Positions 34,537 to 42,726 of a stretch of DNA of 64,000 nucleotides are shown piece by piece. The position numbers and the translations under genes are program-made. The notes under the pieces are model-generated. The model did not search any database. It saw only the letters and a program-made list of their open reading frames with translations, and was not told the DNA's origin. Within the stretch, counting starts at the first letter, position 1. Each line of letters begins with the position of its first letter. This DNA is from Mycolicibacterium nivoides (GTDB lineage Bacteria > Actinomycetota > Actinomycetes > Mycobacteriales > Mycobacteriaceae): the NCBI RefSeq assembly GCF_003855255.1, contig NZ_CP034072.1, forward strand, positions 3,340,727 through 3,404,726, given 5' to 3'.

Positions 34537-35163
34537 ATGCGATCGAATACGACCACGCTCCTTCGCGCCGGTGCAGTCACTCCGGTGGCCCTCGCCGCCG
34601 CCCTTTGTTTCGCCGGGACAGCGAATGCAGCTGTCAACGTGAACTGGAGTTGCAAGGGCACGATTAACGGTGTCGGCCAAACGTCCAGTATGACCACCTC
34701 GGTCACCGGCGCCGCACCAAGTTCAGTGACCGCGGGTTCTCCCGTGGCCATTACTCTTACACCGGGGTCGTCTACGGTTCCGTCGACAGTATTGACCATT
34801 TTTACGGTCACGGATATCAAAGACCTGAAGATGATCATCCCGGTCCCGGCAAACTCGACATACGTCTCTGCCAGCGCATCCGGCGGAAGCTACCCCGGCC
34901 CGGCAGCCTCAACGGCCCTGGTGGGCAGCAATGTCGTACTTACCGTTCCCGGGCCAATCCCCGGTGGCTCCACCTTCACCCCGCCTGCGGTCACCGTCAA
35001 CGTGACGGCCACCAATCCAGGCTCGGTTATCAGCAAGTATGCCGGCACCAGCTATACCGACCCCGGCATGACCATGACCACCGACGTGGCGGGGATCGGC
35101 GCCATCGCCACCGCGTGCTATCCGAATCCCTCTCCGACGCTCACCAGCACAACCGTCACCTAG
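34537..35163 (+). CDS. exported protein of unknown function
   Basis: 208-residue protein with a signal peptide (AVTPVALAAALCFAGTANAA, cleaved near ANA-AV) and a Thr/Ser/Val/Pro-rich mature domain predicted to be mostly beta strand. It begins VNVNWSCKGTINGVGQ and ends near GIGAIATACYPNPSP; the two cysteines may pair. The ATG at 34537 follows TTGGAGAG. Codon use is less GC-biased than the neighbours, in keeping with its AT-rich surroundings. Not recognised; adhesin-like or lipid-binding roles would be guesses. It lies within the direct-repeat-bounded segment together with a MarR gene. Confidence 0.8.
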   Translation: MRSNTTTLLRAGAVTPVALAAALCFAGTANAAVNVNWSCKGTINGVGQTSSMTTSVTGAAPSSVTAGSPVAITLTPGSSTVPSTVLTIFTVTDIKDLKMIIPVPANSTYVSASASGGSYPGPAASTALVGSNVVLTVPGPIPGGSTFTPPAVTVNVTATNPGSVISKYAGTSYTDPGMTMTTDVAGIGAIATACYPNPSPTLTSTTVT

Positions 35164-35953
35164 CCCGCAGGCCAGACAGATCGCTGGACGGCACCGGACA
35201 AGCGGCGGTTCTGGTCGGACACCGATCGGTCTGGAGTGAGCTTCGCGAGCTGCTGAAGTCGCAGCCGTGGATGGCCCTCGATCGGGCTGAATATTCAGCC
35301 CGATCGAGGGCCATTCCTATTTCCAGTCACCATCTCAGATATCGGTGTGGCTATCCGAATCCGAAATTCTCCCCCGCTTACACATGGCTTCATCCCCTGG
35401 GGCATCCAGCCTGCTGGGGACGACGTTTCAACACCACTATTGGCGCAATACCTCTGCAGTGGTTTAGAAGAGTAACAAAGCGAAATGATGCCATGGATAC
35501 TGCTCGATTCGATGTTCCCCAGACCCGCGACAACCCAAACTCATCACGCATCGAATGCCAACGCCGAGATCTTCGCGTAAAGAGCAGAGCTCCGCAGGCG
35601 TTAATTGTCCGAAATCACCGCGCCAGCGGGAGCCGACCACGCGAGAGCGCGGTTCGCGGCAAACAGCAACCTCGATACACGAATCGCACGTGAGCTTGGC
35701 ACTCCGTCACCATCGAATCAGCCAGCCACATTGAAGCTCAGTCGCATTACCAGAGGGTGTTGCCGGCCACGGTGGAGGCAAAGTTCGCCGCCGACAGTTT
35801 TAAACGAATGTGTCAATAATAACGACAGAAGCCGCTCGCCCGTCGGTATGATCAGGCCCGCCACTGGGGAGGCCGAATCGAAGAGTCGGCAAAGGCAGCC
35901 TGACCCCGCATCACCAAACGGGGCCAAGCCGGGTTTGGGAGGTCTAGCGTTCG
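35164..35953. other. gene-poor region with palindrome
   Basis: 790 bases without a convincing gene. It contains the 44-bp palindrome at 35271 and then AT-richer sequence with short open frames lacking ribosome-binding sites and mycobacterial codon bias. GGGAGG at about 35937 is the ribosome-binding site of the MarR gene. Could be decayed coding sequence of the inserted segment. Confidence 0.5.
35271..35314. terminator. perfect 44-bp palindrome, candidate terminator
   Basis: Two exactly complementary 22-base arms without a spacer: ATGGCCCTCGATCGGGCTGA followed by AT at 35271-35292, and its reverse complement at 35293-35314. It lies 108 bases after the exported-protein stop and is followed by TCCTATTTCC. 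The RNA would form a strong hairpin in either direction; no clear T tract, so termination is likely but not certain. Confidence 0.6.
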
Positions 35954-36439
35954 ATGACAACCGAACTCCGCCGGATGGCTGTAGTCCTGCAGAGGACACT
36001 GGAGTCCTTTCACGGATCCGCCAACGATCTGGCGCGTGAATTAGTGCGAGTGCTCGGCGTCAATCAGACGGATCGACGAGCCCTAGAACTCATTCTTCTC
36101 GCGGAGGAGAAGGCCACGACACCGGGATTTTTGGCCGAGCAGCTGGGCCTCACTGCCGCAGGCACAACGATAGTGCTGAATCGACTCGAGAAACTGGGCT
36201 ACGTCAGCCGATCGCTGCATCCGACCGATCGGCGCCGAGTAATCGTGTTGGGCACAGAGCTTGCTGCTCGCCGTATCTCGGAATTGTTCTCCCCGTTGCT
36301 CAATCAGGGCGGCAAGATGTTGTTGAGCTGTTACAACGCCCCGGAGATTGCTCTTATCGTCGACTACCTCACCCGTGCGGACGAACTACAGCAAGCGCAT
36401 TTGAACCGGATGCGTGGATTGGACCCCTTCCCTCAATAA
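35954..36439 (+). CDS. MarR-family transcriptional regulator
   Basis: 161-residue winged-helix regulator. Recognition region FLAEQLGLTAAGTTIVLNRL and wing LHPTDRRRVIVLG with the conserved Asp-x-Arg-Arg are clear; flanking helices would form the dimer interface. ATG 35954 with GGGAGG eleven bases upstream. No obvious operon partner; the exported protein upstream is separated by 790 bases. Regulatory target unknown. Inside the segment bounded by 19-bp direct repeats. Confidence 0.88.
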   Translation: MTTELRRMAVVLQRTLESFHGSANDLARELVRVLGVNQTDRRALELILLAEEKATTPGFLAEQLGLTAAGTTIVLNRLEKLGYVSRSLHPTDRRRVIVLGTELAARRISELFSPLLNQGGKMLLSCYNAPEIALIVDYLTRADELQQAHLNRMRGLDPFPQ

Positions 36440-36761
36440 GAGTCACCGCTGATGTTCAGAGCTGCAAACGGCACGGTCGGCACCTCGGGACAGTCATCGT
36501 CGTCACCGGCGAGCGGTCATGTATGGCGGCATCACAAACCGTAGTCCTGGATGAAGTGCCGGTTCGGTTACTGCAATGCCCTCTACTTTGCCCCTGATGA
36601 TCGTTGGCACCACCATGTGGCGCAACAACTCCGGCTACTCGAGGTGCGCTATCAACTCGGCGAAGTTTCGATAGGCCTGTCGGACACCTGAGTACAACGC
36701 GTTCATCCGAGCCAAACGTATACCCACATCGAAGACACGGGCCCCACCGACATGTGAGCAT
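36440..36761. other. intergenic region with direct repeat copy 2
   Basis: 322 bases between the MarR stop and the cutinase start. A 23-codon minus-strand frame (36635-36705, MNALYSGVRQAYRNFAELIA...) reads sensibly but lacks a ribosome-binding site and may be a gene remnant. Direct-repeat copy 2 is at 36713-36731, 31 bases from the cutinase start codon. Confidence 0.45.
36713..36731 (+). repeat. 19-bp direct repeat, copy 2
   Basis: Exact second copy of CAAACGTATACCCACATCG, same orientation as the copy at 33995. The immediately flanking bases differ, so the match ends sharply at 19 bp. It marks the right-hand limit of the AT-richer segment; normal high-GC coding sequence resumes with the cutinase gene. 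Confidence 0.8.
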
Positions 36762-37439
36762 GTGCAGATGGCGCTGAACCGTGTGCACAGTTTGCTCCCG
36801 CGATTGGCCGTGGCCGTATTGATGCCCGCGGCGGCCGTTTTCACCGGTCCGGTTCCTGCGGCATCGGCCGACCCCTGCTCGGACATCGAAGTGGTGTTCG
36901 CCCGCGGCACCGGCGAGCCCCCCGGGATCGGCCGGGTGGGCCAGGCGATGGTCGACCGGCTCGTGCCCCAGGTCGCACCACGCAGCGTCGGCGTGTATGC
37001 GGTCAACTACCCGGCGGGGCTCAACTTCCTGACGACCGCGGACGCCGCGAACGACGCGGCCGGACATATCGCCTGGCTGGCCGACCAGTGTCCCGACACC
37101 CGGGTGGTGCTGGGCGGGTTCTCGCAAGGTGCGGCGGCGATGTCGATGCTGGCGGGCGTACCGCCGATCGGTGACCGCATCGGCACGATCGGTTCGGCTC
37201 CCGCGTTGCCGCCCTACAGCGCCGACCGGGTGGCCGCGGTCGCGGTGTTCGGCAATCCCGGCAACAGATTCGGCACGCCGCTGTCGAGCACCGGGCAATT
37301 CGCCGGGCGGGCCATCGATCTGTGCAGCCCCGGCGATCCGATCTGCGTCGAGGGCGGACGTGTCCGTGCGGCGCACAGCGCATACGAGCTTCCGCCGTAT
37401 CCCGATCAGGCGGCGGGCTTCATCGCCGGACGGCTCTAG
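36762..37439 (+). CDS. exported cutinase-family serine esterase/lipase
   Basis: 225-residue exported hydrolase of the mycobacterial cutinase-like (Culp/CFP21) family, acting on lipid or polyester esters outside the cell. Signal peptide ends near AASA-DP; the mature protein starts DPCSDIEVVFARGTGEPPG. The nucleophile is in VVLGGFSQGAA and the acid and base in CSPGDPICVEGG and AAHSAYELP, with paired cysteines. Start is GTG 36762 or ATG 36768; the choice does not affect the mature form. Followed 23 bases later by the PfkB gene on the same strand. Confidence 0.92.
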   Translation: MQMALNRVHSLLPRLAVAVLMPAAAVFTGPVPAASADPCSDIEVVFARGTGEPPGIGRVGQAMVDRLVPQVAPRSVGVYAVNYPAGLNFLTTADAANDAAGHIAWLADQCPDTRVVLGGFSQGAAAMSMLAGVPPIGDRIGTIGSAPALPPYSADRVAAVAVFGNPGNRFGTPLSSTGQFAGRAIDLCSPGDPICVEGGRVRAAHSAYELPPYPDQAAGFIAGRL

Positions 37440-37462
37440 CCGAACCCACCTACCATGGAGCC

Positions 37463-38386
37463 ATGAGCCGAGCCCTGGTCATCGGCGAGGCGTTGATCGA
37501 CGTCGTCGAGAGCGACGGCAGGATCAGCGGCGAATACGTCGGCGGCAGCCCACTCAACGTCGCTGTGGGGCTGAGCCGATTGGGCCGCGGCGTCGACTTT
37601 CTCACCCACATCGCCAATGACGACCGCGGCAAGCGCATCGTCGAGTACGTGGAACGTTCTGGGGTACAGCTGGTTTCGGGTAGCACCAGCGCCAGCCGGA
37701 CCCCGACCGCCTTCGCCACCCTGGACGCCGCCGGATCGGCCCACTATCGCTTCGACATCGACTGGCAGCTGACCGGCACGCCCGAGGTGGCGACCCCGCT
37801 GCTGGTCCACACCGGCTCCATCGCCACCGTGCTGGAACCGGGGTGTCGTGCCACCGCCGCGCTGCTGGACGCCTACCGCATGTCGGCGACCATCAGCTTC
37901 GATCCAAATGTCCGGCCGGACGTGATCCAAGACGACGACATCGCCCGCGGGCGCGTCGACCGGCTCATCGAACGCGCCGACATCGTCAAAGCCTCCGAGG
38001 ACGATCTGCGCTGGCTGGACCCCCGGCACTCCCCCGAGCAGATCGCACGGGCCTGGCTGGAAGTCGGCCCGTCGATCGTCGCGGTCACCTCGGGTGAGCG
38101 CGGCGCGTTCGCGGTGTGCCGGGCCGGATCGGTGTCGGTTCCGGCCCGGGCGGTCCAGGTTGTGGACACCGTCGGGGCCGGCGACGCCTTTATGACGGGC
38201 CTGCTCGACGCGTTGTGGTCGCTGGGACTGCTCGGCGCCGACCGCCGTCGTGACCTGTCCCGGATCGGCACCGAAGCCCTCGAAGACATCCTGACGTCGG
38301 CGGCGCTTTCCGCGTCGATGACAGTCGCTCGACCCGGCGCCGACCTGCCGGATCGTGCGGCACGAGACGCCGCAGCGCAGCCCTGA
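37463..38386 (+). CDS. PfkB-family carbohydrate kinase
   Basis: 307-residue sugar kinase. N-terminal ALVIGEALIDVVE, the sugar-binding GGSPLNVAVGLSRLG and the anion-hole motif VVDTVGAGDAFMTGLL are intact. Fructokinase and ribokinase are the nearest functional types; the substrate is not decidable. ATG at 37463. Possibly co-transcribed with the cutinase. Ends six bases before the convergent MocR gene. Confidence 0.9.
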   Translation: MSRALVIGEALIDVVESDGRISGEYVGGSPLNVAVGLSRLGRGVDFLTHIANDDRGKRIVEYVERSGVQLVSGSTSASRTPTAFATLDAAGSAHYRFDIDWQLTGTPEVATPLLVHTGSIATVLEPGCRATAALLDAYRMSATISFDPNVRPDVIQDDDIARGRVDRLIERADIVKASEDDLRWLDPRHSPEQIARAWLEVGPSIVAVTSGERGAFAVCRAGSVSVPARAVQVVDTVGAGDAFMTGLLDALWSLGLLGADRRRDLSRIGTEALEDILTSAALSASMTVARPGADLPDRAARDAAAQP

Positions 38387-38392
38387 GCGTCG

Positions 38393-39820
38393 TCACGGCC
38401 GCCCGATCGCGCCCGCGATGAGCTCGGCCACCGTGTCGGCCTGAGTTTCGGGCAGGCGCGCGTACCCACACACCAGACCCCGCGCGCCGGGCGCACCCGC
38501 GAAATACGCGGACAGCGGCGCGACGGTGACACCCCGCTCACCGAGCGTGGCCGCGATCGCGGTGTCATCGATCCCTTCGTCCAGCCGCAACACCATGTGC
38601 AGACCCGCCTCGACACCCTCCAGTCGGAGGCCCGCACACCGGCGCCCGAGCGCAGCGACCAGCGCCGACCGCCGCGCCGAGTACGTGCGTGCCGCCCTCG
38701 CGAGGTGTCGAGTCAGTGCACCCGACTCGATGAACCGGGCCAGCGCGAAAGTGGTCACTCCACAGACTGATTCACCACTGCGCTCCAGTGTGTCGGCGAC
38801 GGACTCCCGCAGCCCCGGCGGCGGCAGCAGCCAGGCCACCCGCAGCGCGGGGGTGAGGACCTTCGAAGCAGTCCCGATATAGACCACGCAGTCGCGCCCG
38901 CCGTCGATACCGCGCAACGCCGGCAGTGCAGACACGTCATACCGGAACTCACCGTCGTAGTCGTCCTCGATGAGCAGTCCGCCGGTCCGGATCGCCCACT
39001 GCACCAGGCGGGCACGACGAGGCACGGGAAGCCGCGCCCCGAGCGGATACTGATGCGCCGGAGTGCAATACACGGCCGAATCGGAATCGCGCAGCGAGCC
39101 CGGATCGAGTCCGTCGCCATCGACAGCCACCGCGCGCGTTCGGGCACCGGACATCTCGAACGCCCGGCGCGCCTCGTCGTAGCCCGGTTCCTCGAACGCG
39201 ATATCCCGTCCGGTCAGCCCGGCCGCCGCGGTGACGGTGCGCAGTGCCGACGCGACGCCGGGAACGATGACCAGTTCTCCCGGGTCGGCGAGGATGCCAC
39301 GGGTACGACGCAGATGACCGGCCAGGGCACGACGGAGCTCAGCATGCCCATCGGGGGCCGCCGCGGTGGCGGGCACGGGCGCGGCCGCGGCGGCTCGCCA
39401 GGCACGCCGCCAGTCGGTGGTCGAGATCAGTCCGGGATCAGGGTGCCCGGGGGTGAGATCCCACGCGGGCTGCTGTTGACGGGGAGCGAGCGGGGCAACC
39501 GTCGTGGCGCCACCCGCGGCGACGTGTGAGGCTGCACCTGCGTGGGCCGCGACGTCGGCGCCCGCGGCGATCCGGGTACCCGATCCGAGCCGAGCGGTGG
39601 TATAGCCGGCCGCGGCGAGCTCGTCGTAGGCGTCGACCACGGACGAACGGGCCACCCCGAGGTCGGCGGCCAGGCTGCGTGTCGACGGCAGCGCGTCGCC
39701 GGGACCGAGCCGGCCCCGCCGGATCTGCTCGATGACGGCCGCAGCGATGCGCTGCCGCAGCGGCGACTCATCCTCGGGGAGCTGCAACGCCAAGTGGAGC
39801 TCGGGTGCATGACGCGCCAT
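38393..39820 (-). CDS. MocR/PdxR-type GntR regulator with aminotransferase-like domain
   Basis: 475-residue regulator. Residues about 15-85 form a GntR winged helix (RRGRLGPGDALPSTRSLAAD, VARSSVVDAYDELAAAG). Residues about 120-475 form a type-I aminotransferase fold that binds PLP, with the lysine in VYIGTASKVLTPALR and Asp in IEDDYDGEFRYD. Regulators of this class sense PLP or amino-acid aldimines. It diverges from a PNPOx-like gene, the likely target. The 79-bp spacer has CTGGA/TCCAG repeats. Confidence 0.92.
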   Translation of the reverse strand: MARHAPELHLALQLPEDESPLRQRIAAAVIEQIRRGRLGPGDALPSTRSLAADLGVARSSVVDAYDELAAAGYTTARLGSGTRIAAGADVAAHAGAASHVAAGGATTVAPLAPRQQQPAWDLTPGHPDPGLISTTDWRRAWRAAAAAPVPATAAAPDGHAELRRALAGHLRRTRGILADPGELVIVPGVASALRTVTAAAGLTGRDIAFEEPGYDEARRAFEMSGARTRAVAVDGDGLDPGSLRDSDSAVYCTPAHQYPLGARLPVPRRARLVQWAIRTGGLLIEDDYDGEFRYDVSALPALRGIDGGRDCVVYIGTASKVLTPALRVAWLLPPPGLRESVADTLERSGESVCGVTTFALARFIESGALTRHLARAARTYSARRSALVAALGRRCAGLRLEGVEAGLHMVLRLDEGIDDTAIAATLGERGVTVAPLSAYFAGAPGARGLVCGYARLPETQADTVAELIAGAIGRP

Positions 39821-39837
39821 GCCACCACAATAGTGGT

Positions 39838-39861
39838 CTGGACTTCTTATCCAGTTCTGGA
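39838..39861. promoter_or_regulatory. repeated CTGGA half-sites between MocR and PNPOx-like genes
   Basis: CTGGA at 39838, its complement TCCAG at 39850 and a further CTGGA at 39857, all within the 79-bp divergent spacer. Mixed direct and inverted repeats are usual for MocR/PdxR operators. Assignment is by position and pattern only. Confidence 0.45.
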
Positions 39862-39899
39862 TCTTTCAAGCATGCCGGAATGCCCGCAGAATTCCTTCC

Positions 39900-40535
39900 G
39901 TGACGCAGATCAGGAGAGAACGCGAGCTCGCCCGCACCGACCGGCCCGACCTCGACTCGGTGCTCGACGCCGCCGCCGTGGGCACGCTCGCGACAGTGGT
40001 GGACGGACAACCGTGGGTCGTGCCCATGCTCTATGCCCGCGACGGCGACCGGGTCATCCTGCACGGGTCGACGGGCGCGGGTGCGCTGCGGCATGTGGCG
40101 GCCGGGGCGCCCGCCGCGTTCTGCGTCACGCTTCTCGACGGAATCGTCGTGGCGGACACGCTTTTCGACTCCACAGCCAACTACCGGTCGGCCGTCGTAC
40201 GCGGGCACCTGACCGTCATCGACCCGGCTGACGCGGCGTACGCACTGGATCTGATGAGCGACTCGCTGATCCCCGGCCGCAGTTCTGAGGTGCGGTCCAG
40301 TACGAAGAGAGAGCTCGCCGCGACACTCGCGATCGCGCTGCCGATCACGCCCGACGGCTGGACGGTCAAGGTGCGCGACGCACCGCCGGCGCCGCCGGAC
40401 GACGCCGCCGACTCCGGCGGATGGGCCGGCGTGGTGCCTCTTCGGACCGTGGCCGGCGACCCGATTCCGGCGCCGTGGGTGGGTGCGGACGTCGACGCAC
40501 CCGAGTCCGTACATCGCCTGGTCAACGGCACCTGA
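39900..40535 (+). CDS. pyridoxamine 5'-phosphate oxidase-like flavin-binding protein
   Basis: 211-residue split-barrel protein of the Pyridox_ox_2 type. The N-terminal ARTDRPDLDSVLDAAAVGTL and the flavin-site block GQPWVVPMLYARDGDRVILH with HGSTGAGALRH are characteristic. Such proteins bind FMN, F420 or haem; true PNPOx activity is not established. GTG start at 39900, divergent from the MocR regulator, which supports a vitamin-B6-related role. Confidence 0.85.
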   Translation: MTQIRRERELARTDRPDLDSVLDAAAVGTLATVVDGQPWVVPMLYARDGDRVILHGSTGAGALRHVAAGAPAAFCVTLLDGIVVADTLFDSTANYRSAVVRGHLTVIDPADAAYALDLMSDSLIPGRSSEVRSSTKRELAATLAIALPITPDGWTVKVRDAPPAPPDDAADSGGWAGVVPLRTVAGDPIPAPWVGADVDAPESVHRLVNGT

Positions 40536-40595
40536 CCCGACGCACCGATCCGGCGGTTCTTCGCGCAGCCGCCGATATCAAGCCATACTGGGCAA

Positions 40596-41474
40596 ATGCG
40601 ATCCATCTGGAAGGGTTCGATCGCCTTCGGCCTGGTGAACGTGCCGGTCAAGGTCTACAGCGCCACCGAGGACCACGACATCAAGTTCCATCAGGTCCAC
40701 GCAAAGGACAACGGGCGCATCCGCTACAAGCGCGTCTGCGAAGTGTGTGGCGAGGTGGTCGAGTTCCGCGACATCAACAAGGCGTTCGAATCCGACGACG
40801 GGCAGATGGTGGTGATCACCGATGAGGACATCGCCACCCTGCCCGAAGAACGCAGCCGCGAGATCGAGGTCGTCGAGTTCATCCCGGCCGATCAGCTCGA
40901 CCCGTTGATGTATGACAAGAGCTATTTCCTGGAGCCCGACTCCAAATCGTCGAAGTCCTACGTGCTGCTGGCCAAGACGCTCGCCGAGACCGATCGGGTT
41001 GCCATCGTGCACTTCTCGCTGCGTAACAAGACGCGGCTGGCCGCATTGCGGGTCAAGGACTTCAGCAAGCGCAACGTCATGGTGATCCACACCCTGCTGT
41101 GGCCCGACGAGATCCGCGATCCCGATTTCCCCGTGCTGGACAAGGAAGTCGAGATCAAGCCGGCCGAGTTGAAGATGGCCGGTCAGGTTGTGGAATCGAT
41201 GACCGACGACTTCAAACCGGACCAGTTCCGCGACGACTACCAGGAACAGCTGCAGGAGCTGGTCCAGGCCAAACTTGAAGGCGGAGAAGCCTTCTCGGTC
41301 GAGGAACAACCGACCGAGCTCGACGAGACCGAGGACGTGTCCGACCTGCTGGCCAAACTCGAGGCCAGCGTGAAGGCGCGCGGCGGCGCGGCGAAAGAAC
41401 CGGCCAAGAAAGCCCCCGCAAAGAAGGCTCCGGCCAAAAAGGCTCCCGCCAAGAAAGCAGCGGCCAAGAAGTAG
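40596..41474 (+). CDS. ku: non-homologous end joining protein Ku
   Basis: 292-residue bacterial Ku, a homodimer that rings broken DNA ends and recruits LigD. The beta-barrel core begins MRSIWKGSIAFGLVNVPVKV, with HAKDNGRIRYKRVCEVCGE and DKSYFLEPD blocks. The C-terminal tail after about residue 260 is a lysine/alanine/proline array built on KKAPA units, the extended basic tail that helps DNA threading in mycobacterial Ku. ATG at 40596. Corresponds to Rv0937c; divergent from ligD but 6.6 kb distant. Confidence 0.97.
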   Translation: MRSIWKGSIAFGLVNVPVKVYSATEDHDIKFHQVHAKDNGRIRYKRVCEVCGEVVEFRDINKAFESDDGQMVVITDEDIATLPEERSREIEVVEFIPADQLDPLMYDKSYFLEPDSKSSKSYVLLAKTLAETDRVAIVHFSLRNKTRLAALRVKDFSKRNVMVIHTLLWPDEIRDPDFPVLDKEVEIKPAELKMAGQVVESMTDDFKPDQFRDDYQEQLQELVQAKLEGGEAFSVEEQPTELDETEDVSDLLAKLEASVKARGGAAKEPAKKAPAKKAPAKKAPAKKAAAKK

Positions 41475-41475
41475 C

Positions 41476-41799
41476 TCAGCGGCGGCAGTCCAGATCCACG
41501 TACACCGTCGTGTACTGCAGATTCTGCCCGGGGTTGAACGACGTGATACTTGCCGCACCGGTCGGTATCTGCGGTCCGGTGACCGAGCGTCCCTGGCGGA
41601 CGGCGCTCACCGTGCAGTCGTCGATGGCTTTGGTGCCCACCTTGCTCAAGATCACCCGGTAGCCCTGGCTTTCGAGGTCACTGATGGTTTGGCTCGCCGT
41701 CGACTCGGTGGGCGCGGCGGCAGCGGGCGCGGCAAGCGCCGTCCCCAGCCCGCACAGCCCGACACCGGCGACACACACGCTTCTCAAGTTCCGTTTCAC
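41476..41799 (-). CDS. small exported protein (paralogue of 24776)
   Basis: 107 residues from a GTG at 41799 (VKRNLRSVCVAGVGLCGLGT), which gives a compact signal peptide cleaved near AAA-AP. An ATG at 41877 would add 26 polar residues and is less likely. The mature part has SDLESQGYRVILSKVG, DDCTVSAVRQGR and ends TTVYVDLDCRR, the same domain as the protein at 24776. Two cysteines. Function unknown. Convergent with ku, with one base between the stops. Confidence 0.82.
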   Translation of the reverse strand: MKRNLRSVCVAGVGLCGLGTALAAPAAAAPTESTASQTISDLESQGYRVILSKVGTKAIDDCTVSAVRQGRSVTGPQIPTGAASITSFNPGQNLQYTTVYVDLDCRR

Positions 41800-41952
41800 T
41801 GGGTTCAGCCCGTCCTCTCGGTTTCGGTGAAGTGGGCTAAACCTAAAACGCCGAATTCCGTTGTCGGACAATCTCATACCGAATCCACACCGGTTAACAC
41901 GCAGCGAACTCCGCCGAAATACGGCGTTAACATGAGCGCTCTCGGAGCGCCG

Positions 41953-42441
41953 TCAGGCACGTACGTCGACGCGCAAGACCTCGTGTTCGTCCAGGATCCG
42001 GCGCAATGCCGCATCCATGGGATGAGCGGACTCGAGGTCGCGACTGCACCGACGATCGACCGCGACCACCGTGCCCAGGCTCAGCGGTGTGAGCTCCACC
42101 TGATCGACGAACGCGTCGAACATCGTGTGCGGTGTCGCCAGGTAATAGAGGCCATGACGGGCGTCGGCGAAGCGCGCGCCGTACATCAGGCCGCACTGGG
42201 TGATGACGAACAATTCCGACGCCGGGTGCACATGATGGCCGGGGTGACCCAACTCCTCCTCGCCCCACACCTCCGCCGCCAGACGAGCCTGGGCCAACCG
42301 GTCCTGCAGGTCGTCGGTACAGGCGAGCAGGCGGTGGATGAGAGTGCCCGCCGCCGACGGGTACTGATCGATCGCGTCGATCGCGGGTTTGAAATACCGC
42401 GCGAAAACGTCGCCGAAGAAGTCGTGTCGCTGCTGGGTCAT
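41953..42441 (-). CDS. cupin-like protein of unknown function
   Basis: 162-residue protein without signal peptide. A stretch HPGHHVHPASELFVITQCGL followed by ATPHTMFDAFVDQVELTPLS resembles the metal-binding half of a cupin, though the motif is not canonical. The ATG at 42441 has GGTGGGGAG upstream. The frame stays open for another 165 codons upstream, of which about 60 (42450-42640) show plausible codon use, so an N-terminal extension from a rare start codon cannot be excluded. Not recognised further. Confidence 0.7.
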   Translation of the reverse strand: MTQQRHDFFGDVFARYFKPAIDAIDQYPSAAGTLIHRLLACTDDLQDRLAQARLAAEVWGEEELGHPGHHVHPASELFVITQCGLMYGARFADARHGLYYLATPHTMFDAFVDQVELTPLSLGTVVAVDRRCSRDLESAHPMDAALRRILDEHEVLRVDVRA

Positions 42442-42726
42442 CGCGGCTCCCCACCTTGAACTGACCCCTCCAGTGTGCGCCCGCCACCGCCGCGATGGGG
42501 GGCCTTTGTCGCGTTGGGTCAGATGCGCAACGTCGTGCGCACAATCGGCCCCGCAGACCGCCACCGCATAGTGCCCGCACAACTCGTACTGGCGTTCCCC
42601 GGCTTCCAGGGCGATTCCGATCCGCGCCCACGAGCGCGACAAGACGACTAGAACGTGTTTCAGAAACGCGCCACGACCACCCACTGACCCTGCTAGCGTG
42701 GCGCCGGACAAGGGAACGGAGCGCAC
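42442..42726. other. intergenic region holding KstR-type box and possible upstream coding
   Basis: 285 bases between the divergent cupin-like gene and the SDR. The right part carries the KstR-type box at 42649. The left part reads open on the minus strand in frame with the cupin-like gene (SRSWARIGIALEAGERQYEL), but without a recognised start codon and ribosome-binding site. Confidence 0.4.
42649..42662. promoter_or_regulatory. KstR-type operator upstream of SDR/DapB-like pair
   Basis: TAGAACGTGTTTCA fits TnnAACnnGTTnnA at every fixed position, although one arm is imperfect as a palindrome. It lies 64 bases upstream of the GTG at 42727. A second such box in the window precedes the LLM gene at 21838. 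Confidence 0.6.

Noticed and set aside
36635..36705. 23-codon minus-strand ORF (MNALYSGVRQAYRNFAELIA...)
   Set aside because: No ribosome-binding site and too short to judge. Mentioned only as a possible gene remnant inside the repeat-bounded segment.
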